A stretch of 64,000 bases of DNA, taken from Sordaria brevicollis (lineage: Eukaryota; Ascomycota; Sordariomycetes; Sordariales; Sordariaceae). Location of the stretch: contig JAUTDP010000009.1 in assembly GCA_033439795.1 (NCBI GenBank), positions 248,001 to 312,000 of the forward strand. The letters run 5' to 3'. The position numbers were made by a program, and so were the translations under genes. A model generated the notes under the pieces. The model saw only the letters and a program-made list of their open reading frames with translations. It had not been told where the DNA came from and made no database searches. This document shows, piece by piece, positions 10,910 to 21,880 of this stretch; the stretch's first letter is position 1; each line of letters starts with the position of its first letter.

Positions 10910-12323
10910 AGTGCCTGGAAAACTTTTGTCTAGTTAGCAACCAAATTTGGAAAAGATAACGAAGACATGAAAAGATAAGTAATGGGCAAGAAGTCAGTCG
11001 AAAGATGAAAAGGCTATACATGTATCCTCATTAGGGTTCAGTATTAGCATGGAATGTAAGTTTGTTCATCACATTGCCATGTTTGTTTGTGTGTGCTCGT
11101 GCTGGAGAAGAAAAAAGTTGTACCTACTTTTTGTCAAGTCATTACTAGAGCGCAAGTGGCATCCCTACCTCCATGGCCACGAGCCACTTCTTTGATAGGA
11201 AGTCATCGCGCAAAAGCACTCGAACATCTGTGTTGGTCCGGGTCTGCACCGGGACGTTAGTCGTCTGACACGTTCAAGTCGGCGCGTCGACGAGATGTGG
11301 TTGAGTCGAGATGGTTCAGGAAAGTTGTGTCCGTCATGAAGTGTCGGAATTGGAATGAAAAGTACAAAAGCATCATGGTGTCGGCTTGAGTGTAATCCAT
11401 GCGGCATCAGACCACAGGAGAACGGCATACCTGATCATGGTAACCATGCTGGACACTGGGGAGTAACTGTTAGCAAATTTGCTGACGATGATGATACTCC
11501 AAAGCACACAAGAACATAATGAGTTCGGTTTCGATCAGTCGTGACGTTTGGCTTGTCGGTGTCTATCACCATAATTGTGTATGATAGGGGCGACACGAAT
11601 ATTCTCATCATAGAAAACCAAAGCCATTGTGTTCTTGCGCTGGCGGAGGTGGAAGGGGAAGCAAGATGTTCTTACCTATCATGAAGATTGCTCGAGTAAC
11701 AAATGAGCGGTCCATTCAAGTGATCCAGCATGGAAACATTGCAGTTGCCTGCGTATCCCAATGGAAGCGCATCATGCCGCGTCTGAAGAAAAAGAGGAAG
11801 GGGGAAGGAAGAAGCGCTTGAGAAAATCCAAAAGTTAACGACGCGAAGGATGGACCCCAAATTTTCTTTTGAGCAACGGAACAACGATTTCGGCGTCAGA
11901 AATTTGTGGTGGGGTTCAAGAAAAAGGTGGGTTTTGCTCGACACAAGTGGGTCAACATCAATTCGGAACAGAGGCACTTGGCATTCCCTTCACCAGTTGT
12001 GGCCAGGTGACGGTGACCGCTCACTCATTGAGCCTTCAAGTGCAGTGACAACGCTCACAGGCGGGGTGTGCGGTCCGTTTGGCCAAACGCGCGCGCCAGA
12101 GAGACGACTCGGGCGCTTTGATTCACCGGACACACCAGACCGCAACCCAAGCTGGACCGTGAGCAACGGAAGTGCCAGTCACTCACATAATGAAGAGCTG
12201 TGGCTGGTGCATCCCATCATGTGCGACCCCGCCACATGCTCATGGTTGCCCCTGGTGCCATTCAATGAGCCAGGACCAATCGCCCAGTTTCCGTTGGCGG
12301 CAGCCTCCAGGCCGGGGGACGGT
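10910..12323. other. intergenic, no recognised gene
   Basis: About 1.4 kb of normal base composition between the SDR gene and the left arm of the AT island. The open frames (for example the plus-strand frame over 11850-12503) have biased but not recognisable sequence and no domain. Similarity to the sequence just outside the right arm appears over roughly 12295-12323, so the outer edge of the repeat may lie slightly left of the arm as given. Confidence 0.5.
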
Positions 12324-12378
12324 ATCCAGGTCCGCGCAACTCCCTCCAAAGTCCATTTTAGGCAATTTGCCGTACCAC
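12324..12378. repeat. left inverted arm flanking the AT island
   Basis: These 55 bases match the reverse complement of 18062-18116 at 53 of 55 positions by my alignment. The arm begins atccaggtccgcgcaac and ends ttgccgtaccac. Similarity resumes further in: 12379-12392 corresponds to 18039-18052 with C/T and G/A changes, and a block around 12464-12480 (GC-rich, containing ccgcggcc) corresponds to one near 17786-17800. The arms therefore look like diverged ends of one element, or two inverted copies of a dispersed repeat. Confidence 0.8.
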
Positions 12379-12495
12379 CGCACGGACGCAACAGCAATGT
12401 CATTCGAGACTTGGGAGTCCCGTGCACACCGCGTTTGCGCAGCGATAGACAAGCGCAAGCGCGGCGCCGATATGCGCAACCGCGGCCGGTATATC

Positions 12496-15400
12496 GACGA
12501 TAATACTGGCATTAATATACAAATAGTAAATATAATGCGGAATATTTGAAATTTTATTAATAGAGTATGGATAATTAGATAAACTTTGCTTTGAAGTTTT
12601 GAATTTTGAATTAAAAAGTTGAAAGACTTTATATTAAGTATTACGAAATATAATATTGAAATTTGGTTTTATATATTGAAAAGGTATTTTAAAGATTGAA
12701 ATAATAATAAAAAAGTTTTATTATTGAAAAGTAATTTATTAAATAGAGTTTTTATTTTTCTTTATAATAATACCTCTTAGAGAGGTTTTGCCGAGGTTAT
12801 AGCGTTATTCCTTTACGAAAAAGATAATAATATAAAAAAAAGAAATATGAAAAAAGATTATATTTTATAGTAATTAATAAAAATATAAAAAAAAATTATA
12901 TTAATCTTATTTAATAATTTTATTACTTTTATTATTCTTATTCCCTTTATTATTATTATTATTATTAAGAGTTTTAAGTTCCTTATTTTTATCTTTTTTA
13001 ATCGGGGCCGTATTATTAATAGGGAGGCGCTTATTAAAGAGATTATAATAAGTAATAATATATTATAATTATAAAAATTAGCTAAAGTTTTAATATTTAA
13101 GAGTAAAGGATATAATTTATAGTAATTTCGAAAATACTATATAGGTTATTATAAATATTATTAATATTAATATTAATAATAGTAATACCTTTGGTAATCT
13201 TTTTTAAAGCTTCGATTTATTTAACTTTTAAGGTTATTTTTTTATCCTTTTCGGATTTAGGTTTCTCCTCTTTCTTAATAAAAAATAGCGCTATATATAC
13301 GGCGATATTATCCTTTAATTAAATAGATATTATATTTATATTTATAGGCGAAGTAGTAATTTTCTTTTCGATTTACTTTCCGGCTAAAATAATACGAAGT
13401 AGGGCGGTATATTTTTATATATACGCGATAGTACGCTTAATTATAATTTTTATAGCCGAATTCTTCTCCTATTATTCGAAGAGACGGTTATATATATATT
13501 CCGGCATTTAAAAAATATATAAATTAATAAATAATTAAAGGTTGAGTAAAGGTTTCTTTAATAATATTTATAAAATAATAATTAGTATAATAGCCGTTTT
13601 TAATATATTCGGCGTAAATTATATTTTTACTTATTTAATTATAATATTTATAATTACCGGCTACGCCGGCGCGGGTAATATAAAGAGCGTAAGGGATTTT
13701 CCGCTCGGTGCCGGGTTATTTACCCGAAAGCGTTGCGATAATTCTTTATAAAACCTTTGTAAGTACGTAAAGGTTAAATAATATTAATAATATATATTTA
13801 TAAGTTTTTTGGCGGAAGAACCGCCGCCGCCGATATTATTATTATTTTTACGTTTGGAAGCGTTATTACCGCTGCGGATAGTAGAAGGTATATTGCTAAA
13901 TAATAATTGCGATATTAATTTGAGATTAGAATTAGAATTAGAATTAAATTACGGTTATAGAAAAATAATAAAAATAATAATAAATATATACGTTTATATA
14001 ATTATAATATAAGGAAAAAGTTTTTTAAATACGTAGAATAATTAATATAATTGTATAAATGAAGTAAAATAAAAGTATATATACGTTAATAATAATAATT
14101 TGCATTGGAGGAAGAGAAAGGAGGAGGGAGGAGGAGAAGAAGAATATAAAGAAGGATAAATAACGCGACGAAGGTGGGGGAAATCCTTTTATTTATTTAT
14201 AATATTATATTTAAAATTTAAATTTTAAGTAAAAGAATTTACAAATAATTATTGATTTATTTATTATACTTTTTGAAATATTATTTTATATAGGAATTTA
14301 ATATGAATTCGAATTTATATTTTTTATTTTATTATTTATACGGGAAATATAGCCGAGAAATTATAAATATTACTATATAATTTAGTATTAATAAATATTA
14401 GGGAAGATGAATTCCTTTTTTAATATCCTACTATATATATTAATATAAAGTTTAATATTTAGTATATAGGTTTATTTTATAATTATTAATAATATTACCG
14501 GTTAAAACCTTAATTTTACGTTAAATATAGATTTTTTAATAAATTGAAAATTTTATAAATTATTAACCTTTATTCTTTATTATATATTATTACCCCGCTA
14601 TAGAGTAATTATTTAATACTTTTTAATAACGTTATAAAGAAATTTTTATAGGGTATTATATAAAATTATATTTTGGTTAAATATTAAAGGGGGTAATTTT
14701 AGAAAAATAATTAAAATATTAAATTTTAATTTAAATAAAATATTAAAGTATATATTACAAAATATTAAAGGATTATTAAATTATACATTCTATTTAATTT
14801 TCTTCCTTTAAAACCTTTTCCCTCTATTATATTAAATTATTTAGGTTTATAATAAATATAATATTTATATTCGTTTTTACTTTATTAATAAAAATTTGAA
14901 ATTAGTAGTCTATTTCCTCCGCTATTCCTCTACGAATTATAATTATATCCTTAATATAATAAATATTCTTATTCAATCGTTTATTAATTTCTCGAACTTA
15001 TAGCTTTTATTTTAATAATATATTAATAATAGAATTAAAAGTACTTTCAAAAGGCTTTTTAATTTATTTATATATTTCAAAATTATACTATACTTATAAA
15101 TTAATTAGTTGAATAAAGTAGGTTAATAGTAATAAATTAAATATAAAGTAGTAATATTAAATGTAAATATATAGAAATTATTATATTGAGAACTATTTAT
15201 ATTTATATTAAAGTATATTAATAAATTAATTATTTACTTCTACCCGATTATTATTAATATTTCTCAATAATTTATAATCTAGCTCGAAATAATTATCATT
15301 TTGAAATTTATATTTAGGAAGTTTAGCCTTATTTACTATATTAATATTATAATTATTAAATATATATATATTAATAAGTATTTTATTCGTAATAAAATAG

Positions 15401-17830
15401 TAGAAAAAATTTATTATTAGTTATCTTATTAATATATTATTTTTTAATTAGGTATTACCGTATAACCTTTTTAAATATTTTTAAATATATTTAACCGTTT
15501 TTGAATAAAATATAATTGACGAAAGACTATTATTTATATACAGATTAGCAGTTTTTTAAAATTATAATTAGGAAATTTATATATAAGAGGTCTACGGTAA
15601 TGCCTGCTACGGATTCTCCGTTTATTAGCGAGACGGCTATAGTCTTTTAACTTATTAATAATAATAATAAAATTGTTTTTTAAATTGTAAATACTTGCTA
15701 TATCCTTTTTCGTGGCGTTCTTAGTTTTAAGGTAATTATGTTAGGATTTAATTATATTCGTAGTATTAATTTGAAGAAGTAGAGGGATATTATATTTAAA
15801 TTAGTATACTTAGTATTTAATTTCTACTCTTTAATACTTCCGAATATAATTTATTTGGTAAGTAGTAGTATAAAAAATAGCTTTATTAATAAATATAAGA
15901 TATTTCTCTTCGGTTAATTTGTAATAGAGTGTAGTATTTATAGCCTTTAAATATAATTTATTATTTTGAATATTCTTATATAATAAATTTTAAGAGTACT
16001 TTTTATATAATAAATATTAAATAGTAATAATTCTATCTTTAATAAAAGCGTTACATATAATTAACTATTCGGCCGTTAAATTATTTATTATTATATATTT
16101 TAACGCCTAATTATTAAAATTATTATATTATTTAATTAAAGTACGTAAATATATTTTAATAATTTTAGTATTAAGTATAGAAGTATAAAAGAATGTAGAA
16201 GGGAGTTATAAACTGTATTTATTTCGTATTATAATTGTAAATAGGTAAAAATTATAACGATTAATTTTATATATTGTATTTATAATAGTAATACCTTTTT
16301 ATTTATATAGTAAATTTATATTAAATTGCTTTATAAATATAAATTTATTAATTAATTCTTTTTTTTTTCTTTATTAAATTAGGGTTATTTTTTATTATTA
16401 TAACTTTACGATTTTTTTACCGTTACTCCTTATTAGTAATTTTTTCTAATAATTCGTTAAAAAGGTTCTCGGCTTTAAGAATTTTATTAATTGGGTTATT
16501 TTTTTTTAAATTTTTTCGTACTGGTTTTATTATTATATTTAATTATTATTTTAAATTTTTAATCTTTTGGGTATTAAATTATTAATTATTATAGTTTTTT
16601 ATTCGAAGTTTTTTAACGGGAATATTCTTTCGTTTAAGAATTATACGCTCTATTATAATAGGAGTGTGCCCAATTTCTAATAAAAAAATAATATATTTTT
16701 GAATAGTTATTAGGAATTTAATTTGATTATATTTTAGTATTTTATAAATATAATTATTAATAATAGTAATTTTGTAAATCTCTTTTAGAATTTCTTCTAT
16801 TTAAAAATTTGTAGGGTATTTACTAAATATATATAGAAGTTTCGAAGTTTTACCGGTTTTATTATTATTATTTAGCTTATTTTAATATAGACGATAGCGG
16901 TAATGTTTTTGTTTATTAGGTTTAAGCCTTTTTAACCTATCCTTTTTATTCTAAAAGTATAAAATTTAACGCTAATTATATTTAAAATTAATTTTAATTA
17001 TTTCGAATAGATTATTTATTATAAAATACTGTTCGCGGATAGTAATTATCCGTTTTGGAATATAAAGACCGCCGTTTAGTAATTTTGGAATAGCCTTTTT
17101 TCCTTTTACGGGTTTATAATTACATTATTTATAGCGGTTATTTTATAATATAATTTTAAGAGGTTTATTATTATCCTTATTATTATTTCCTTTATTATTT
17201 CCTTTATTAGATAGTAAAAAAGGAAGTATTAGTAAGGAAGGGGGGAATAGTAATAAAGAAGGAGGTATTAATAAGGAAGAGGGGAGTAAAGAAATAGGTT
17301 TTAATTTTAATAAAAGAGATAATAATTGTTTTCGCTTCTTTAATATTTATATAGGAAGTAAAAATAAAAGTTTAAAAATAAAAAATATTAATAGTAAATT
17401 AATTTCCTAAAATTAAAAGGAGGTATTACGTTATTACTTTTAAATATTCTATAAGTAAATAATATTATAATCCAGGAATATTAAAGGTTATATTTTAATA
17501 TATACCGGTAACGGTTTATAAAAAAGAATAATAGATAACGGTTTATAGGAAGGAAGAATAGAAGTATTTATAATATTTATATATTAATTTACGGCAAATT
17601 AATAATAATACGTAATTAATTTACTTATTTTTATAATTATTATAAAGGTTTATAAAATTATATTTATAGAATTATATTAAAGTTTGTAATTTTTGGGATA
17701 TTGGTTATAGGTTATATAAACGATATACGATATTATTACTACGGATACGGGACGAATTGAATGCGATACGTATATAAAGAGTACGGGCCGCGGATGCGCA
17801 GCGAAAATTGTTAGTGCGCGCTTATAATTA
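12496..17830. repeat. AT-rich RIP-mutated island (relic repeats)
   Basis: About 5.3 kb of strongly AT-rich sequence with no usable open frame. CpA and TpG are almost absent over most of the island, while CpG remains common (many cggc, acga, ttcg). That pattern is expected of RIP, which changes C to T mainly in CpA of duplicated DNA, and is unlike CpG-methylation decay. Normal composition returns at both edges. The original elements cannot be identified by eye; stretches of purine-rich and pyrimidine-rich triplets near 17160-17340 may be decayed coding repeats. In Neurospora such islands are heterochromatic and cytosine-methylated, which would be expected here but is not visible in sequence. 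Confidence 0.9.
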
Positions 17831-17922
17831 GGATAGACTATGATTTTTGGCGCTTGTAAAAAAGTCACTTTTACGTAGTCTCTTCCACAGAACCTCCTCC
17901 ACGGCGCTCAGCGGACCCACCC

Positions 17923-17982
17923 CACAAAATGTGGGTCTCCTCTCCTCGAACTTTAGTGAGGAGAGGAGACCCACATTTTGTG
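17923..17982. repeat. perfect 25-bp foldback with 10-nt loop
   Basis: The arms 17923-17947 and 17958-17982 are exact reverse complements over 25 bases, separated by gaactttagt. The arm begins cacaaaatgtgggtc. The outer flanks (ccacccc before, ggggtgg after) can pair further across a small bulge. The foldback lies in the right arm region of the AT island, where the left arm has no counterpart, so it looks inserted. The perfect match inside a diverged repeat suggests recent origin or maintenance. It could be a small foldback element. A terminator is unlikely, because no gene ends here. Confidence 0.85.
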
Positions 17983-18061
17983 AGAAAAGGGGGGGGTGGG
18001 GTTCGGAGGTTAGTGGGTCTGAGAACTGAGACTAACTTTTACGTCTGTACGGTAGCTAATA

Positions 18062-18116
18062 GTGGTACGGCAAATTGCCTAAAATGGACTTTGGAGGAGG
18101 TTGCGCGGACCTGGAT
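18062..18116. repeat. right inverted arm flanking the AT island
   Basis: Inverted partner of 12324-12378: 53 of 55 bases match, with two differences near the middle. It marks the inner part of the boundary between the AT island and normal sequence. The sequence just outside (18117-18146) shows weaker similarity to the reverse complement of the region left of the other arm. Confidence 0.8.
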
Positions 18117-18471
18117 GCACACTCCCCTCTAGGCCAGCCGCACTTGGGGTTTGGAGTGTGAAGGGAGCGGTGCCAATGTGTGTATAAAGGCAACCATCCT
18201 CACCGGGGCACCTCGGAGCTCAAAGGGAGCTTCGGCTCCCCTAAACATCATGCAACTCGACCTCGTAAAGACTTCAAAATACTTTGATTACACCGGACGC
18301 ATATCTTGAAGCAGAGAGATATCACTTGCCCCAAAGCAGTTGGGTTTTCGTTGCATCTTCAGCCACTATACTTAGCTCGTCGATATCGACCTTCGAGGCA
18401 TCATCACACATCGACCCCACGACGACGCACGCTAGGAGACTGCCACTTCTCCCCATTATTCATCCGCCAAA
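18117..18471. other. upstream region of the NC2-beta gene
   Basis: This 355-bp stretch lies between the right arm of the AT island and the first ATG of the NC2-beta gene. It should contain that gene's promoter and leader, so the promoter sits directly against a repeat boundary. I see no separate gene and no certain promoter element. Confidence 0.45.
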
Positions 18472-19804
18472 ATGTCCGATCATGAATTTGGAGGTCCGTC
18501 GGTATTCCATAACTTTTGCCACTGTTTCATATTCCTCGAATCTCATTGCCTTTCTTCTTTGCACATTGACACGGTCGAGTTGACCCAATGTGTGAAGCCA
18601 CTCAGCCTTATACTCGGATTGAGTGGAGTGAGCTTCACTCACAAGTCCAAGTCAACCACACTTCCTTTCATCCACTCCTTCATCGCCACCTATTGTTAAG
18701 GTTTGAGTGATTAAGGTAAAGCACTTCACGATGGACAACCTGCTGCCTAGCGATTCTATCTCCGGGCAAGAAATTGTTTTTAAAGAAACAATATGGGTGT
18801 GTTACAAGGCAGTTGTTCTACTTCTTTCCTCAACCAAAGCAATATGAAAATCACAACTTCAAGATGGATGATGACAGTTATACCGGATACCGTTATGCAT
18901 ACGCTGCGGAGCCGTTCATCGTCTCTGGCTCTGGGGTTCGACCACCTCACAGTACCTTACTTTCCATATCCTTCCTCACTTCCCCTGTGCAAACCGAGAT
19001 CTTTTTGACTGACATGGTTATTATAGGCAATGATGACCTCTCACTTCCCAAGGGTACGTTTGGGTTTTTGACGAGCAAAGGGGTGGAAAGCTGTTCTGGG
19101 CAGTTGAGAAAGAGATATGGAGGCTATTCTGCGGCTTGCTAAGCTGGTTGGGTGGGATGATATCTCGTAGCCTAAAGGGAACCTATTCTCTTTGGGCAAA
19201 CGGAATATTGGATGAACCACGTTCACCAACCCAGAAAGAAGCTTTCAGAGTCTCTTGGGCTGCTGCACCAACCACGCAAAAGCCCTTTTGGGAGATTCCA
19301 CCCAAGAACACGAAGCTAACTTTCATCTCATACAGCGACGGTACAAAAGATCGTAAGCGAGATCCTACCATCATCGACCGGCCTGTCCTTCGCCAAGGAA
19401 GCACGAGACCTCCTCATCGACCTCTGCGTCGAGTTCATCTCGCTCGTCTCGTCCGAGGCCAACGAGATCTCCGAGAAGGAGTCCAAAAAGACGATCGCGT
19501 GCGACCACATCACGCAGGCGCTCGAGCGTCTCGGATTCGCCGACTACGTCCCCGCCGTGCTAGAGGCAGCCGCAGAACACAAGGAGGTTCAGAAGGTACT
19601 TAGAATGGTTATTACTATGTCCCCTCCCCCCTCCCCTCCCCTATTTGATTTGTGGGAATCTAGTCAAACTAACATGGCATGTTTGAAAAAACACAGGGAC
19701 GAGAGAAGAAGGCAAACAAGTTCGAACAGTCCGGTCTGACGCTCGAAGAACTCGAGCGTATCCAACGAGAGCAGTTTGCCGACGCCGCGGCGCGACATAC
19801 CTAG
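18472..19804 (+). CDS. NCB2: NC2-beta / Dr1 histone-fold subunit of negative cofactor 2
   Basis: Together with NC2-alpha this protein binds TBP on DNA and regulates RNA polymerase II initiation. Four exons: 18472-18493, 19027-19053, 19336-19595 and 19697-19804, giving 138 residues. The joined N terminus reads MSDHEFGGNDDLSLPKATVQKI, matching the family's conserved start, then the H2B-like histone fold (GLSFAKEARDLLIDLC, FISLVSSEANEISE, KKTIACDHITQALERLGF) and the TLEELERIQREQF segment. Exons 1 and 2 are only 22 and 27 nt; intron 1 is 533 nt and its donor (GTCCGT) is weak. The stop is a TAG at 19802-19804. The same frame then runs on for 119 codons (19805-20161), acidic and Lys/Glu-rich, to a TGA at 20162. 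Some Dr1 homologues do have C-terminal tails, so the TAG may be a truncation, a site of readthrough, or the true end. Confidence 0.9.
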
Positions 19805-20164
19805 GGGGAGCAACGTTCATCGTCCGGGTTAATGTCGACACCGACGACGGGGTATGCGTCTGGTTTGCCATCAGAGTCTGATTCCGAGCAACTAACAAAC
19901 GAGAAAGAGGAGGAGAAGAGGAAGAAAAGGAGGCATGAGAGGAGGAAGGATAAAGAGGAGGAAAAGAAAGAGGAAGAGGGAGGAGTGGAAAATGATATCG
20001 AAGGAGGAGAAGAGGAGGATGAGAGAGGAGAAGAAGCTACAGCCGAAAAGACCAGTGGGGCGGCCTCGGAAGCAGGAACCCAACCCTCAGAGGACGTGGC
20101 AGCGGCGGCAGAAGCCTTAATCAGCATGCGTCGAAGTGGGTTTCAAAGATCTGAGGAGGCTTGA
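19805..20164 (+). other. in-frame acidic extension downstream of the NC2-beta stop
   Basis: Directly after the NC2-beta TAG the same frame stays open for 119 codons to TGA 20162-20164. It begins GEQRSSSGLMSTPTTGYASG, then is Lys/Glu/Arg-rich (about residues 30-75), then Ala/Ser/Glu-rich. An internal ATG lies at 19832. The sequence is poor in T on this strand, so a long stop-free run is partly expected by chance. Another frame over 20058-20084 encodes the AT-hook-like string KRPVGRPRK. Which frame, if any, is translated cannot be told from sequence. Confidence 0.5.
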
Positions 20165-20934
20165 GTAGGTAGGCGACAGAAGACGGCAGCGGATGAGAAC
20201 CACCGAGAAGAGCTGGGCAACAGCGACTTATTCAGCTTGCCCTGTCAGTTTCAGAAGCTCTACTCGAGGAAGCTGAGGCGTGGGGATGACGATCGTTGAA
20301 GGAACAAAGCGGGTTTGCGCTGGGCAAAGGGAAGGGCGCGCAAAGGTTAGAGAGAGCTTGCATTTGCGTGGCGTTGAGCTTTGAATTTGTTGGGATTGGG
20401 GCTTTGATATATGCTTATGCGTGGTCATTGGTTTGAAAGACACTTGAAGGAAAGAAGCGATCAGGCGGGCTCTGGATTATTCTTACTGGGATGTGCACCT
20501 TATGGATAGGTGATCATACCCTTGGGGTGTTCCCGGCGTCAACTGGTCGGCATAAATTTTTGTGTTTCCTAGGAATATCAATATCAGGCGAGGATTATGG
20601 TTCATTAACTGCCCGGGAGACGTCTTGATGTTCGGTGATATACGTTTTCGACCTAACAAGCGCGTTCATCGAGCTTCCAGCTTGTCATCGCCTGAGCAAA
20701 ACAAAGGACAAACAGGACCGAGAACAACAGCTTGACATGGTGTCGGTGGGATCTAATGTAAAATGATATCTCTCTCAATGTTTAACCAAAACCGCCCAAG
20801 AGAACCGTTCATTGGGAATCTAGGTGTATCTACAAGTTCAATGGTATATGGCCTGTCTCGTTTTCAGAGCCAAAGCCCTTCCACTTATGCTGTATAACTC
20901 TCTCCCATCATGACGACAACAGAGGAATAGTGAT
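20165..20934. other. intergenic, convergent 3' ends
   Basis: About 770 bp between the plus-strand NC2-beta region and the 3' end of the minus-strand mitochondrial protein gene. No recognisable coding sequence or RNA gene. Confidence 0.5.
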
Positions 20935-21880
20935 TTAGTAACCCTCCTTGCCCCACTTGTTGTACTTGTCGTGGAGGCTCTGTTGGTTGATTGCGTGTTA
21001 GTCAAACTGTTCCTTTCTCTGTCTCTCTCTTTCTTCCTTCTCTGCTGTATTGTATGCCCCATTCTCGTGGTACGTCAGGAGCGGGGAGAGCCGGATGGGG
21101 CCGTTATGATTCGTACCTTGGGGAGGTTGACGTTGGGGACAACGACAACGTTGACGGCGCTGGGGGCGTCCTTGGGGGCAGCGGAGGGATCGCCGCCGGG
21201 GTGGTACTGGTACTTGCCAGCGCCCGAGCCGGACTCCCAGGGCATGGAGTTCTTGGTCTGGGGAACGGCAGTCTCGGCGGTAGAGGCGGTAGGGTTGCGG
21301 CCTTTGGGCGTGGGGAGATATTGTCAGAACCTTGTTTTGTGGCCATTTGGTAAAGCTGGTGAAGCTTGGACATGGCTCCGCGATAGATTAAGCTCTAGCT
21401 CCGGGAGATAAGAAGCAACATACCGAAGTAGTAACCGGCACCAATGAAGGCGGCAACCATGACACCACCGAGAACCTATACTCAGAGCAACACCAATTCC
21501 CACGTTAGCCTCTGAGCTTTTGCTTGCTTTTCGTCTCTTCTCGTGTTTCGTGACCAATTGCTTCTATTCCGCTTCCTCCCGCAACACACCAGCCATCCGA
21601 TGTCGCGCGCGCATTTTCGAAGCCTTTGCTTATCCATCCATTTCCCCGGCCGCCCAGCGCGCAAAACCAAGCTCGCCCAAAGCTCTTTCTGAGCTTCCCA
21701 ATTCCAGCTGTTTCGGTAGGTCGGTGTGTTCAGGGGGGCAGCGAAAGTTCCCCTGATTGTTCAAATTTCACGCACCAGAATCTCGGGGTTCTTCTTGGAC
21801 TCGGTCTTGAGAGCCTCCTCGCCAGTCGACAGGCGACGGATGGAGGTGGAGAAAGCACGGCGGGCGATGAAGGAGGCCAT
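20935..21880 (-). CDS. small mitochondrial single-pass membrane protein, function unknown
   Basis: Four exons on the minus strand: 21776-21880, 21424-21475, 21117-21301 and 20935-20979, giving 128 residues; all donors and acceptors follow GT..AG and phases fit. The N terminus MASFIARRAFSTSIRRLS is basic, Ser-rich and without acids, a typical mitochondrial targeting sequence. A hydrophobic segment (about residues 34-52, ILVLGGVMVAAFIGAGYYF) should span the inner or outer membrane. The tail is Pro/Gly-rich, then NVVVVPNVNLPKSLHDKYNKWGKEGY, which looks constrained and ends in aromatic/basic residues. Size and layout resemble accessory subunits of respiratory complexes, but I do not recognise a named family and do not assign one. 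The next gene, ERF2, is divergent, about 2 kb away. Confidence 0.8.

Noticed and set aside
13542..14012. Short open frames inside the AT island
   Set aside because: Ile/Asn/Tyr-rich translations are what AT-rich RIP sequence gives by chance.
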